In this document: in pieces, positions 26,575 through 40,700 of the stretch | Layout of the letters: the number at the start of each line of letters is the position of its first letter | Position numbering within the stretch: the first letter of the stretch is position 1 | Source: Gordionus sp. m RMFG-2023 | Lineage: Eukaryota; Nematomorpha; Gordioida; Chordodea; Parachordodidae | NCBI RefSeq assembly: GCF_954871325.1 | Contig: NC_088776.1 | Coordinates: forward strand, 5,587,985-5,651,984 | Direction of reading: 5' to 3' | DNA length: 64,000 nucleotides | Position numbers and translations under genes: made by a program | Notes under the pieces: generated by a model | Told to the model about the DNA's origin: nothing | The model's input: only the letters and a program-made list of their open reading frames with translations | Database searches by the model: none

Positions 26575-26701
26575 CAGAGCGGGTGGTTCTGCCATCTGTG
26601 ATCAAAATCACCAGGCTTACATAATTTTATTTTGATTATAATCTTAATCGGGTCGTTTTTTAAAAATCGATCCGAATCTCGGGCTTTTTAACAACACTAA
26701 A
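26575..26701. mobile_element. hAT-type MITE, truncated copy
   Basis: The right end CTTTTTAACAACACTAA and the body (AATCTTAATCGGGTCG) match the variant at 48632-48836. The left tip is missing. Confidence 0.5.
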
Positions 26702-26824
26702 GTAGGGACATATTCTTCCTCATCCAAAAATCGTGATTTTATTTTAATATTTATTAAAAACCCTTCGCCAGTAAGCAATTTTCTAATATGGGGGCATGGG
26801 CCGGATTTTGATAACGTTTTTAAG

Positions 26825-27148
26825 ACCGCATTTATAGTAAACGCGTTTATATTTTAGCGTTGCGTTTATTTAACGCAGGGTTATTACAATATTAAGCCAT
26901 TAAATAAGTATAAATACGGAGAGCGTCCTGATGATAACGCTATGATAAAATTTGAAAAGCGTAAAAATAGGCGATACGATTATAAAAATAATAGCGAATT
27001 CCGTAAAAATGTATGCATGATTTTTCTTAAATATTATATAAAAATAATTATCTCTATTTTGACTTCATCTTAAATAAGTCAGCTGTAATAACGCAACGCT
27101 TGAAGATAACGCAACGCTTGAAGATAACGCGTTAACTATAAATGCGCC
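26825..27148. mobile_element. MITE with CGCATTTATAGT inverted ends
   Basis: The left GACCGCATTTATAGTAAACG pairs with the right GCGTTAACTATAAATGCGCC. Inside the right end an 18-bp unit (ATAACGCAACGCTTGAAG) is duplicated in tandem at about 27092-27127. About 324 bp, noncoding. Confidence 0.5.
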
Positions 27149-27334
27149 GTATAAATTCCGAATTGGGATGCAAAACTCGTACAAAATACAATATATCTTG
27201 GCATGGTAATAATAATCACGTGCCAGGCAAAGTCGACAAACCCGATTGACAATTCCGGACTGGTATGCCAATTATGAGTGTTCTTAGTATTGAAAAAATG
27301 GTTTGAAATGTAGCTTTGTTAAAGTATCAATTTA

Positions 27335-27545
<211 letters not shown>

Positions 27546-29182
27546 AGAAAGGTAGGAAGGAATTTTTACAAACGACTTCTCAATATTTTATCCGGAAAAA
27601 TATTGCCCTTAGCCTCGAGGATTTTACTAATAGATATCCAAACTTTGTAGCATCTACGAGAAAAATCTTTCGGGATAGAAAACTGAGTTAACCGTTTTTA
27701 AAAATCTGCAAATCATACCGTTCTCAGAATAAGGTCACTTATTGGACTTTAAAATCCATTTTTCTTAAGCCAATACAGAGGCAGTCGCCCCTCACAAAAA
27801 AATATAATTTAACATTATTTTTTTTTTTAAAAAACGGTAAAAATTTCAACGAATAGACAAAAAAATAAATAAAGGTGTTTTAAACCAACATTATTTTTAA
27901 AGAATAAATTAAATAGACCTATAACCCCTAAAAATATCTATTCAAAAGTAAAAATTCTAGCTAACCCTATTATAAATTTATTGTATAAATGTAATAATTG
28001 ATCAATTTTAGGGAATATATGAAGCCAGATATCATGGAGTTATTTTTGATTTAAAAATGATAAGGGTATGAAGATCAAGTGAAAATAAGATTTCGCAGAC
28101 AAATCGAGATGGAAATATCGGATATTTTAAAAATTTGTCAAAGAATTATAATGTACGGTTATATTTTAATTCAAATTAAAGGAAAATAATATTAATGATA
28201 GGGGGAATGAAAGGGCATAAAAAACATTTTTCTAAAATTGTACATTAAACTATTAGTAGATGATTGTAAATTACATTTATAATAAAAAGGTAGCATTAAA
28301 GGAGACAAGAAAATTTACTATTATTATATTCAACAAAGGGCCCTTTATATTCTCTACTCACCTATTAAAAATATAATAAAAATTAATATTTTATGACATT
28401 ATTATTTTTTATTACTTTTATATATAATGATAATAATAATAATTAATATTATTACTATGTAATAATGTAGAGATTCGAATTTATTATCATCATTATTAAA
28501 ATTTAAAAAAAAGTACTAATGCATTACATCCCCCTCCTACGTGTTATTTACAGTACATACCACCATAATAATAAATAATAATTAAAATATGAATTATTAA
28601 GCTATTTATACAGAGAAAAATTATCAATTTTTTTTTGTAAACTCTTCCATTTTATTTTATAAAAATAAAATAAAAAACAACCATTAATTATTCATTATTG
28701 TGTTATATTATAGTTGTTCTTTGAGCGACAATTTTATTTTATAATATATATTAAAAATAATTAATATATTTTATTTCTTTTAAAATAAATTTATAACCAA
28801 AAAATAAAATAATTCAATATTGGGTTTTTCTTCATCCCATGGTAATATTAATCTAAATTCTAGGCCAAAAATTTTTCTAGGTAATTTTAAATTGTATACT
28901 AATTGAATGATAATTATATCATATATTTTTTAATAAAGATTTTGACATAATAATGAATATTATATTATAATAGGGTCACTGTCCTTGTTCGATTTATTTA
29001 TTTTAAATTAAAGTTTTAATTAGTAGATGAATCTGTAAAAAAAAGAAGAGATGAAAAGATTCATTAAGTCCAACGTCGTTTATAAAATTTAAATGGGATT
29101 CTTAATTCAGAGAAAAATTAGAAATTAAATTTATTAGGGAAAAATGCATAACATGATAAATACGAATTCCTTTAGTATTTTT
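27546..29182. other. Intergenic DNA
   Basis: Extremely AT-rich with short ATT/AAT microsatellite-like runs near 28430-28600. I see no gene, element or RNA gene. Confidence 0.5.
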
Positions 29183-29275
29183 CAGAGACCTGCAGAGGTA
29201 TCATGCATTGCCGGGTCCGGCCCGGGTTTTTTTTAAAAAGAATTTTCAGACCCGACCAGGATTTTTTTTAAAATA
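29183..29275. mobile_element. MITE fragment, CAGAGACCTGCAG family
   Basis: Starts CAGAGACCTGCAGAGGTA and continues into GGTCCGGCCCGGG. The right end is lost. Same tip as the intact copies at 51047 and 58124. Confidence 0.5.
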
Positions 29276-31499
29276 TATTATATTAATTTTTGATTTTTTT
29301 ATAGATAAAAGCGATTATTTGATTTTAAAATATTTTTAATTTCAAGAAGAGAATTTGCATTGTTCAATTTAATAACTGCTATGAAACAAAACAATTAATA
29401 ACTGCCCTGATTTCAGGGCTCCAGTAATTTTACTATGTATACGGGAAAAAAAATATATATTATATATATACCTGAATCCAAAAAGTATTGCTAATGTAAA
29501 GGATTGTGTCCAAAACTATTCTTAAAAAAAAATTCGAAAAGTTACAAAACTTCGCAAATTTTAAATATGAATTTGTTGCGCTAAATTTTTCTTTTGAAAT
29601 TTTTTTTTGACACATTTTTAAATTTAAAATGGCTTATTTATTGATTTTCCTTAAAAGTTTCGAAAGTTTGTAAATTATTGATAGTATTAAAAATTATCTT
29701 TTAATAATTTTGTCGCTTAGGTCATCGAAGTTCTCTACATTTTTAAAGTGTCTTTGTTTAAATTTATACTATAAATTTAGCTTAGAAACATTGTATAATG
29801 TTGTATATAACATATTTCTATTTGTGTGTGAGTATGGAAATCACAAAAACGACAAAAGTTTATAAAACAACAGAACAAACGAGTTAAACTTATATGTCTG
29901 CTGTTAAATTATAATTTCTTAATCTGTATCTTAAATACAAATATCCGGAATGTATTTTGCTATTACACCTGTATCTATAGTATCTACTAAATAATTCGAA
30001 TATTATATCTATGATGTTAAGATTCCATTTTGGCATGCTTACCTTATATACCGGGTAACGTTGCTAAAAGTAAAAGAGAACATTAGATTTTTATAAATTT
30101 TGTAGAAAGATAGTTAAGTTTCTTCAGCATAAATTTATCACATATATAGGGTTATTCCTTACCTTACCAATATGAAATGGTCCTTAAAGTCATAGTATTT
30201 TAACACTAGTTCTTTCGAATGAAAACACTATTTATGTTTTTGCAAATTAATAGAACTACACTTGACATAACGCCATCGGAATAAGAATATTTATTGAAAT
30301 TAAGATTATTTTTCTTCTTGGAAATAAAAAAAACTGGAATGCCGCAACAGTAATTGGCGGGAATTTCCTAAACATTGGAAGAAAACTAAACAAATGTATT
30401 CTGGTTCAACTGGATTGAAGAAAATATTTTATATGTTTGAGAATTCTCTCCCTATAAATCGCGAATAATTGTGGGCATGTCGTATATAAAAAAAGAATTT
30501 GGCTTAAAATTAAAAGTTCAAAAAATAATGAAGAATCGAGATATGTATTTTCTATTAAAACCTTTGAAAATTCTGATTTATCGAAATAAGGGTATAGCGA
30601 TGTCAAGCTCAAGCTTTATACCACCAGAGGGCTGCAAGTGGCAAAACTCTCAGACCCGCCCCGGCCTTGTAGGAATTTATTTTTTGACCGGCCCGTTTTA
30701 GATTTTTCACTAAGGTTGTCAGGCCCGGTTTAATTTTAAACCAAAATATATGTTTGTTGAACACCAAAATAAAAATTATTTGTGATCTTGGAGAGTAGTT
30801 AAATCAAAAACACTGCACTTTATGGATTAGAACTTCTGTGAAATATCCGAATTCATCAAATATGTATTTACAAAAAAAATTTTGTCCGGGCCTGGCCCAA
30901 AAAAAGATTTTCGACGTTACTCACGGCCCATCATATATTGCAGACCACTATCTGAATACATAAAATATTTCATAAAAATGCGAGACGAAATAGGTTTTCA
31001 GGATGAAATACGTTTTTCGTTACAAGCCGTGACCTATTAAGGGATACCGTTTTAGGGATAAAACGGGCCCCAAAGTTTTTTTTTAAAAAAAAATTGCATA
31101 AGTTCTCAAAAAACAACGAACAAAATGTCGCGATTTTCCCAGCGAGACTTTTTAACTATTCATTTTTGTTTTATACAAATTCTGTTTATTCTTCTCATCA
31201 AACACGTAAGACATTGATATGATATATGATTATACATCTGGTACATAAAGTGTACTTCCATATAACATTTTCGTATTGGGCCTTATTTTCAAGCATATAA
31301 GAGAAAAGGGAGATTGATGTAGGTTTGGGGGGGGGGGGGGGGGGTTGTATTTTTTCTTCAAGTCGTAGGAAGGTTAGGGAAATATTTGAAACTTAAATAG
31401 TTTATAGCACGTGTTACCTATTCATTCGCTGAATCCCGCAAAATCATGTTTTTTTTCAAAACATGTTTTATATGATTTAGTTTAAAATTTGCCAAACCC
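29276..31499. other. Intergenic DNA with MITE debris
   Basis: A decayed CAGAGACC-type element spans about 30640-30950 (GACCCGCCCCGG to TATTGCAGACC). A run of 17 Gs lies near 31326-31342. The short frames here have no coding character. Confidence 0.5.
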
Positions 31500-32012
31500 G
31501 TGATCATTATGAAGCAAAATTGGCACAGAAGTTTGGAGATCTATTTACGAAATCTCAAGGTTTAAGCAATATTTCTGGCTAAAATATTGAGTTAGCCATT
31601 TTTAAAAATCGGCTCAAATGGAGCGATTTTAAACTTTCTCGAAATCTATTTATTGGGATTTCAAAGCTAATAGTTTCATTTATTTTTTGTTACCCTTTAG
31701 AATGGTTAATCACATATTTACATTTGTAAAAGATTTTAAAAAGAATAAAATAAATATATTTGAAATCTTTTTTTTTTAGTCAATGATACAATTAGTTATG
31801 TTAGGTTTACATTTACACACTTTTATGTGATGAATGTTTGGGGAAAAAATTGGAATGTGTCCTATGTTCCTAACGTGCCGCGGTTTCTCTTATGTTTAGG
31901 TTTGAACATCTATTAGCGAAATCTCCAGGCTTGGGCATTGTTTTTTCTTATTAAAATATTGAGTTAGCCGTTTTTAAAAAATCGGCTCAAATCGAGCCGT
32001 TTAACAATTCGT
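31500..32012. mobile_element. Two partial hAT-type MITE copies
   Basis: Two segments (about 31520-31640 and 31900-32012) repeat the right half of the TGTTGTTAAACGGCTC family: CGAAATCT, AATATTGAGTTAGCC, AATCGGCTCAAAT and, in the second, GAGCCGTTTAACAA. Left halves are missing. Confidence 0.5.
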
Positions 32013-33956
32013 AACCTTAAATCTTCGTCGAAATGTAAAATATAATGTAAAAAGCGTAGAGTAAAATCAAATATTTAGTTTCGTTTAATTATTTGATAGT
32101 ACAATAATTGGGAGCTATGTTAAAGCTAACTTTACCTAAACCCGGGTGTATAAGTGATAATCAATATATTTAGCTATCAGAATATTAAAGTCTAGTTAGT
32201 TAGAAGAAAAGACTGGAATCCTCGTACCGACTATTATTAGTCATACGCAGTGCCGATAGGGGGGGGGAGTCATAGATTTCGAAATTCAATTCTGGATACC
32301 CTACCGGTTACAAGTATATTATAGACAAAATAATCTGGTCAACACCACTTCAACTTCTATAAACAGCATTATAGCGAAAAATCTTAAATTGCTCTTAAAA
32401 ATAAAATAGTAAAAAAAATATAAGTAATTTTTAGATATAAATGAAGAAAATTAAAGATTATATATACAATTAAATTTCATTTGAATTTTGCTAACTCATT
32501 TTACCTTATCAGCGTTTGAAAAATATTTATGCCACCAGTTATATCGATTTTGTCTCACCATCATGATAGCGTTATCTATCGTATACTAGACACATTGTAA
32601 AATTTAGGAAGGCAAGGTGGCTCATCTACCACATAATCTTATGATACAGAATTGATATTGTCATTTTAAAAAAAAATTAATTAATTATAAAATAGTTTTA
32701 TTTATATAACCTTTTTAAAAAAAACCCAGAATTTGAGATGTGAATATGATGATACCTTTAATTATTTTTAAAGAAAAAAAAAGGATAACTTTTCACACTG
32801 TTGCTTACTTAAAGACAACGATCGGTGATTACGATTTCAATTAAAATATCTTAATGACAGCACAACAAAAATGCTAGAAACCAGGCTGGCATATCTGGGG
32901 TTTAGAAGATTCTAGTTTTAGTTAATTTTATTGGTAAAAGATATCGAAGTTAAGCGGGCGAAGTATACAAAAAACAAGCATTTCGCGCACATTTTTTATA
33001 AACTTCGCCGTGTAACGCTAACTGTGAATGCAGGGGTTATTTAGTAGGCGGTTATAGAAATTCAATTTTTTTATAATTGCATTCGATAATATATTTTTTT
33101 TTCGCGGGAAAGTCTAGAGATAATGACGCCCTCTCTCCGACGGCCAATTTTTTTTAAAAAACATTTTAGGGCAATTTGTAAAGTAGGCCTTTTAAAATTC
33201 CCACAAATTTACCACAAAATCTTCCATATTATTTTTAAATTTCTTTGTTTGTTTTTGAAATGTTTTAATTTTTCTTTTTTAAGATTGTATCCAAAAAGCT
33301 GTTTAGAAAGTAAAATAAAATATTTAAAATCCAAAAAATTACGGAGAAAAAAAAGGTGTCTCATTTGTGTTGTGCTATTTTCGATTTGGTATATCTAATT
33401 GAAATCGAGAGAGCCATTTAAAAAAAAATTTTTTTTGAAAAAATCAACCACTTTGAAGGAATCAACGATTTCGAATTTGCAAAATAAAATTCTGCAGGTT
33501 TTTTTAAAATATTTTCCTTTTCTCCTAATCAATATATTTTTTAAAAAAAATAAGTACATAAATAAAAATCAAGGATGCCATCGGTGGATTTGGCCGAAAG
33601 CCGGGCAAAAGCGGACCACATGAGGGCATAATGGCCCAGCCCCAGATGAAAAATAATATCTGCCACAATTTAAATTTTTTTTATACACAGTAAAATCTGC
33701 ACATTGTAGTGTTCTTCATAAAAACGTAATGAATTACTTCAACATTTTCCTTTTAGGTTTCAGTTTTCGATATTTTTAGCCCGGCCTTAAATTTTTTTTA
33801 ACAGGTTTGTCTGGGTGGATTTTTAAGCTTTAGAAGAAGAAGAAAAAAATATTTCACATGCCAGACCCAACCAGAAAAAATGTGCGGGCTGGGGTTTTTG
33901 GCGGGGAAGATTTGAGTATCACCGAAATTAACTTAAATGGAAAGATATATCGATTA
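32013..33956. other. Intergenic DNA
   Basis: AT-rich, with a G run near 32268 following GCAGTGCCGATA (possible hAT end) and GCCCGG-type MITE debris near 33780-33900. The frames at 33123-33623 are K/F/I-rich and look like chance. Confidence 0.5.
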
Positions 33957-34156
33957 TAGTGTTGTAAAACGACCCGAGCTACCCGATTATTATAAACGGT
34001 TAACTAGCATCTTTAGCCAAATCAAATGATATTCGACAGGCCAGGAAATTTTTCTTATAGGTGGCGGCAGGAAGGTTTGGACATTTATCAACAGGCGAAA
34101 GTCTTTATTTAGCCGCTTTAAAAAAATTAACTAAATCGATCCCGCTTAACCACACT
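33957..34156. mobile_element. hAT-type MITE, TGTTGTTAAAC family
   Basis: The ends TAGTGTTGTAAAACG and CGCTTAACCACACTA are inverse to each other. The flanks ATCGATTA / ATCCATTA match at seven of eight positions, an aged target duplication. 200 bp, some 600 bp upstream of the caveolin start. Confidence 0.5.
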
Positions 34157-34767
34157 AATCCATTATCATATTATAATGAATTTAAGCGATAAAATTAAAA
34201 AGTATTAAAGGGGGAAATATACCTATTTTATTCCCCCTCCCCTCAAGTAAAACTTCCTCGCTGCCACCCCTTAATTTTGGACATGTTATCGGAAATTAGC
34301 GGCGAAGTATAACGATATAAATATATAATTACATTCATTTGTATTACTTCGTTGCGAATTTTCGCGGTAATATCTATTGAATAAAAAGTTTTCGTTTTCT
34401 TCATAAAGATCATCATATTAAAATATAATGATGATTAAAAGAAAGGAATAACGAATTATTTCCACATTGCTCACCCTTTCTTTCTTTATAACGATTTTAA
34501 CTTTGATAGGGTAAATTTTTCTTATAATTATTATATAAAATGAAAGAAATAGCCATATGGTTATAAAATTTTTTAGAAAATATAACACTTTATAATATAA
34601 TCATCTACAATCATATTATATAATTTATCCAATAATATTATTTTTTTTATCCGCTTATGTTTTAATAAATAAATAGAAATAAAAATAATTATTTTAAAAC
34701 GTAAATTCCGATAGATAAATATTTAAAAAAAACGCTTCGCCGATAATTTATCGATAAAAATATAATA

Positions 34768-37700
34768 ATGGCAACTAAAGGGTTGATTACATCTCCCCAC
34801 AACGATATAGACCATAATTTATCGCCGGATAATCGGCATCATTCCTTAAGCAACCACTCCAGCTTGAACCTGGTTTCCAACAATATCAGCAGCATAAAAT
34901 CTGATTTCATTCAACAACACGCGTCCAAATCGCTCGAGGAAAATAATTTTACCGCTTACAACAATCACAACGAGGACGACGACAACAATAGCGTGCACTT
35001 GTTCAAGGATTGCTTGGAATCCGATCTAGCCACAAATCTGAACAACCTTTTGCATCCGCTTCAATACGGATCGTCCGGCCAGCACGATAAGAAAGAAATC
35101 TCGCTGTTCGATCAAGAAAAAGTTGACATGACTCTATTGGCCGAAGAATCGCCCGATCACATATATAACAGACTCGATAAGGATAACACTATACTCTGCC
35201 TGACTAACAACACGAGCCAATTACAAGAGCAACCGCTGTTGAATGGCGAGGCCACCCCTAAAAAATCGAGCAATATAAACTTGATAGGCAAACTTTGGAA
35301 GAAGCCTAAAAAGGGCGCAAATAATGGCGATAATTCCAAAGCTAGCGGGAATGATGCAGCATTGAATACCGAAAATTTAGACTTGGTGGTCAACAAAAAT
35401 ACGTCAAAATGTAAAGAAGATAAAAGAGTGAGCGAGAACGTTGAAAACACTAATAATTCTTGCGATACAGACCAGACCACGACTAAAGGTAACAACGGTA
35501 AGGTAAAAGTTGGAAAAGGGTTTCAGGCATCTTTAGTGGGCACGGCAAGAAACGTTTTCAACTTGGGCAAGGTGAATGCTTATGAAAGTGTTGAAACTGG
35601 GGAAGAAGATATCGTCAAAGACGGTCCAAGTAGCAGCAGCTCAGGGGACGTTGGTATGAGGGACAAAGACTCTGTTCAAATACTTTCGGAATGCTCGAAT
35701 CCAAATTTTAGCGGCAATAACGACGGGGTCAACAAAACCGAAACATTCAAAAGTGAATTCAACAATGATCCATATTCGGCTGCAAACAGTTTAACCCGAG
35801 TATTTGGGGCTTCTTGTAAACGGAGTTTTTGGAAATGCGACCCCCATCATAATCAAAAAATGTCTATGAAGTTAGATCAGTTCGATAACGGTGATTCCAA
35901 AGACATCCCCGGCAAAACGCCTCATCGCGTATTCAATCATTTTACTTATTCCAAAATTAATAACGATGCGTTGAAGTCCGCCAACAATAAATTATCGCAA
36001 CATCATTTCCTCGAGGTAAATATAGTATTCATTCATATGTACATTTTTTTTTGTAGCCTAATCTTTAGAAATTTATTATAATAATTATTAAGGTTGTAAT
36101 TATTATTATAATTAAATTAACACGGCAAAATTGACAGTACCTAGTTTTGTAACTCATTGATTTATATTTAAAACCTTGCAGCATGGCTTGCACGGGCCGA
36201 AATTTTGTGGCCATACCCGGCCCAGGAATACGGGAAAATAATAAATTTAGGCTCGGCCCATTTCGCGGTCTAAAACAGTTTTTAATCTTACCCCAAGCTC
36301 GGTTCATAGTTGATAATAAAAACTTAGGTCGGCCCGGTCAGCAGTGAAGGTAAACAGTCAGGTTTTATTGGTATTTTTTGACCGACATCGGAGAGGATTG
36401 ATCGACAAACCGGTCTTTCCGAAGACCGCAACTCGGATCGGTCTTTTAATTTTTCCGGTACTATAGAATTAAATTAGGGACTGCTCTAGACCGGTATATG
36501 TACACGACCTTGGCCAGTTTTTTTATACCATCTCTTTTTTTCATTAAGGACGATTTTTACTCCTGAAAATTTTGATTTAACATGAAATGCATTCCTGCCT
36601 GCTTCGCAAATTTTGATTTTTTTTTTCAAATTTTAAAATAGCCCTCAATAAATAATTTTTTGAGAGATTCTGAATCTTGGTACCGCATGCCATTATTCAC
36701 TAACATGGGGAGGGGGGGGGTAAACAAATCAATCCAGTCATCTCAGATAGGGTACATCGGCGGGTAACTCTCTTAGTTAACGTACTGTCACAGTTAGCAA
36801 GAATTCGCTGCGAGGAATAAAAAATACAGAATGATTTGTATAGTTCTCCACTATTTCGCTCAAATTGTAAATGAGGGGGTTAATCTAGAAAAAAAAACTG
36901 AAGAACCCATAAAAAGCATTTAAAATTTTTACTTGGATTAAAATCGAAATTCAAATTTTGGTTAAACCGAGCAAACCTTTGTCTTAAATCATTCTAAAAA
37001 TTATAAACTATCGGATGCCTGCATATGGACCGCCTGCCCCATGACCATGAGTTGGGCAGAAAAAATTAAAAATAAGATCTAGCCAGGATGACCAAACCTT
37101 CTATTCCATTTTTTTAAATCAAATTTTAATTATGTTTTGACTAGCTTAAATTGTTATTTATTTTCTATCTTTCTTAATCAAATATAGCATCATTTTTGTA
37201 AAACTTAATTATAGTGACTATTTATTTTTTAAAATGGTATTCATTTTGAATACTAAGTAAAGTGAGTATAGCTAAAATAAATAATATATCAACAGAGATT
37301 CTGAAAATCACAAAAGTTTCAGGGGCCCGACCAGGACCATTGGAATTTTAGGTAATGCCCAAACCTTGAAAATTTTTTTTTTACTAAGGTAGTCCGGCCT
37401 GGTTTTTAACTTCTTTTTTTAAAAAATACATTGTATTTGGGTCGATTTTTAAAAACGACCCGATTATAGTGTTGTTAAAGGGCTAGTTTTAAGCCGATTT
37501 TTTAAAACAGCTAACTCAATATTTTACCCAAAATAATATTGACCTAAGCCTAGATATTTCGATATTATATGTCTAGACCTTTGTTCCTTCGATGAGCGAA
37601 ATTTTCAGGCCCTGTGTATAACATTTTTCTGGACGAAATTTTGAGTAAGTCGTTTTTAAAATCGGCTTAAAACGAGCCGTTTAACAACACTAACCCGATT

Positions 37701-40700
37701 AAGATCTTCTAGTATTAACGAAAGCCTGGAAATTTTGGTTCATAGACGGGCAGAAAGGTTTGGACCTCTATTTGCCAAATCTCGAGGCTTACATTATTTT
37801 ATTTTGGCTAAAATCTTGATTGGGCCATTTTTAAAAATCTACTACATTTCATTGAACACCATAATAGACAACATTTAAAATCTTGAGGAGCTTTTTAATT
37901 CTAAAAACACTACTTTGTGGCGGACTATGTAAAATATCAGAATTCATCGAATATGCAAAAAAAATATATTTCAGAACCCGGCCTATCAGGGCATTGCGGA
38001 TCTCTTATCAAATGCATTTGGCAAACGGCAATATTAGTATTTTTTAAAAAAAAATGTATTACGTTCATTTGTGTAAAGGAAGCATGTTGTGCTTAAATGA
38101 ATTATTGTTTAAACTATTTACTGAAAGATGAAACACTGATAATCTATCTTTAAAAAAAACAAACTAACCCGGGTCCATATATTTTTTTTATATTAATCAT
38201 AGAAGTTTTTCTTAGGGGCGGCAGAGTAAAAATAAAACTTTGGCCCACACAATTTTATATATAGAAAATGGCCAAATCCAATCAATCTTATTTAACAATG
38301 TCCTTTACCAGCATTAGGCTTGCTAAATGGACTCACCTATGAAGTACGAGAACTTTTTTTTTCCAGCTTAATAGTCACGATTAGGTCTGGACGCTAACTT
38401 TAAAACGCCTTCAATATTAAAAAATAGTGCACGCCTTTTAAAAGAGTTGACCAGGCCTTAAACCGTTAATCAGCTTATATTTAGAAGCTGCGCCGATAGC
38501 TATTTTTTTGGATAAAACTCGGATACCTCATATTAAAGTCATCCTTACATGCTATTTATTCAATATTAACAAAACGTAACTACAATCTATGAAACATTTA
38601 ACGTTAATACCTTAGTTAAAATTATAATTAGACGCGTGTGTGTACTGATATATACTGAATAGTTAAAGAAGTTTTTAAACCCGGTTATGCATATCAAGTT
38701 GATATCAACTAATAACCGATATTGGCCGATCCGATTTTTTAAATAATATAATTAAGATTAAACGATAGTAACCGATAACCGATATTTTTAAGATCAACTG
38801 ATCGAGCTGATCTTAAATTCCATAATACAATTTTTTTGATGTAAAAAGGGTTCATTATCTTTTAATATTATATAGGGAAAAAAGGCAAACTTTCAGAGCT
38901 TATAAAAATTTATTATTTTCTTCAAACGAATTTATAATTTCTTAACAAAAATATTAAAAAAAATGTAATTTAAAAAAAATTATTATATTTATATTATAAA
39001 TTTGTATTTGTACTCCAATAGGAAAACATGAAAATTTGTTTGTAAAAGAGATTATAAAATTTTTTTTAATCTTTTTTCTTTACAAAAAAAATTTTTTTTT
39101 CTTTAATTTAGGGTAATAATGAGTTTAAATATTTTTTAAAAAAATTGAATTAAATCATTAAAAAAGGTTAAATGGCAAATAAACGAAAATTATAAGCTCA
39201 TTTATACAAAGAATTTGTCATATCAACTTGAAAGAAGAGGGGGGGGATTAAAAGAATAATTATTTTTTTTTAAAAAAAAGAAAAAATTATGAATGAATGA
39301 TTATCTTGAATCTTAAATCGATCGTATTTGCGTACACGAATTAGTGGTTAATAATTAACAATTAAATATAGTAAATTAATTTTTTTTATTTTATTTAATA
39401 TACATTATTCTTAACATGCCATCTAATCACTACATTTTTTTAAGACATATTAATGATGTTGACATTGGTAACCTGATAACCCCGGATAAAAAAAACACCT
39501 GTATTGAAATACCCCTATTTTAATAAGATATTTTAAAATGGTTAACATAGGGTATATTTATATTGGTGAAGTAGGGGATTAATTAATAATACAATTATGG
39601 CAATAATATGCTGATTGCATATTGATGTAGAAAACTCATTCGAACTTCCTCCAAGTTTAAGATAAGTAATTTTAAGGATTCGATATAAAAAAACTTTTTA
39701 AAAATTAAAATAAGATATTATCTGACCTCAGGGCCATAACCACTACCAGATCCGGACCCCCCCCCCTTGCTCAACAAAATATTGATTATTTTTGCAATTT
39801 TCATACACTTAGAAGTGAATTGTAATAAAAGTAATATAATATATTATACATAAATTAACAACCTATTGTATTATAACATATTGCATAAATTATAAATATT
39901 ACATCATTAGTCTTATTTATTAGCTAATTTATATTTCAAACTGCTTATTCATTATAAAAATGGCGAAAAGTGATCGAAATGTGGCAAAAAATTAGCCATC
40001 AACCCTACCCCTCCCCCCCCCCTCTTTCGGAAAAATCTCCAGTTCCAATCCATCTCACTTTCATTATCTAATTATTCATGCAGGCCTCTTTAAATGATTT
40101 CGTTCCATACTATACTCTATAATAATTAGAATTTGTTGTCAGAATTTTAATTATAATAAAAAATAATACATGGCCTCCTCTCCTATTTTGAGTCGCTTAC
40201 TACAAATAGATCTTATATTTATAAAAATGTATAAAGTTTTAGTAAAAATATAATGTTCAAATCCCCACTCACTCCCCCATTCAGCCATAAAAGACAAAAT
40301 TAGCCATAAAAAGCTATCACACGACACGATTTTAACTACATCGATATGTATATTATTCGTATGAATTCGATTTGAAAATTCAATTCTTTAAAAATATTTT
40401 TTTAAAAAAAGTGAAAAAAATAATAAGTTCTACAAGGAATATGTGATATACTTATAAGTTATAAGAATCATTTATGAGATAATATTTTTTTTCCTTAAGC
40501 GTTCGAATCGAATAATTTTGTTATTCATATTAGAATAATCCGTTTTAAGTATAAACGATTGTAGACATCATCCCGCCGTGAAACGATGAGATACATATTT
40601 TTTTTATAAAAGTAACTGTGTGCAGAAACCTTATGCTTCGAATAAAAGGGCATAAATTCTAACATTGTAAATTATTTTATTTGTTAACATTTTTTTAAAA

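Noticed and set aside
30406-30701. Overlapping frames on opposite strands
   Set aside because: No coding composition. The plus frame runs into MITE debris.
33123-33623. Two adjacent plus-strand frames of 91 and 74 codons
   Set aside because: K/F/I-rich, low complexity, no recognisable domain or exon pattern.
35157-35495. 112-codon minus-strand frame
   Set aside because: Antisense shadow of caveolin exon 1.
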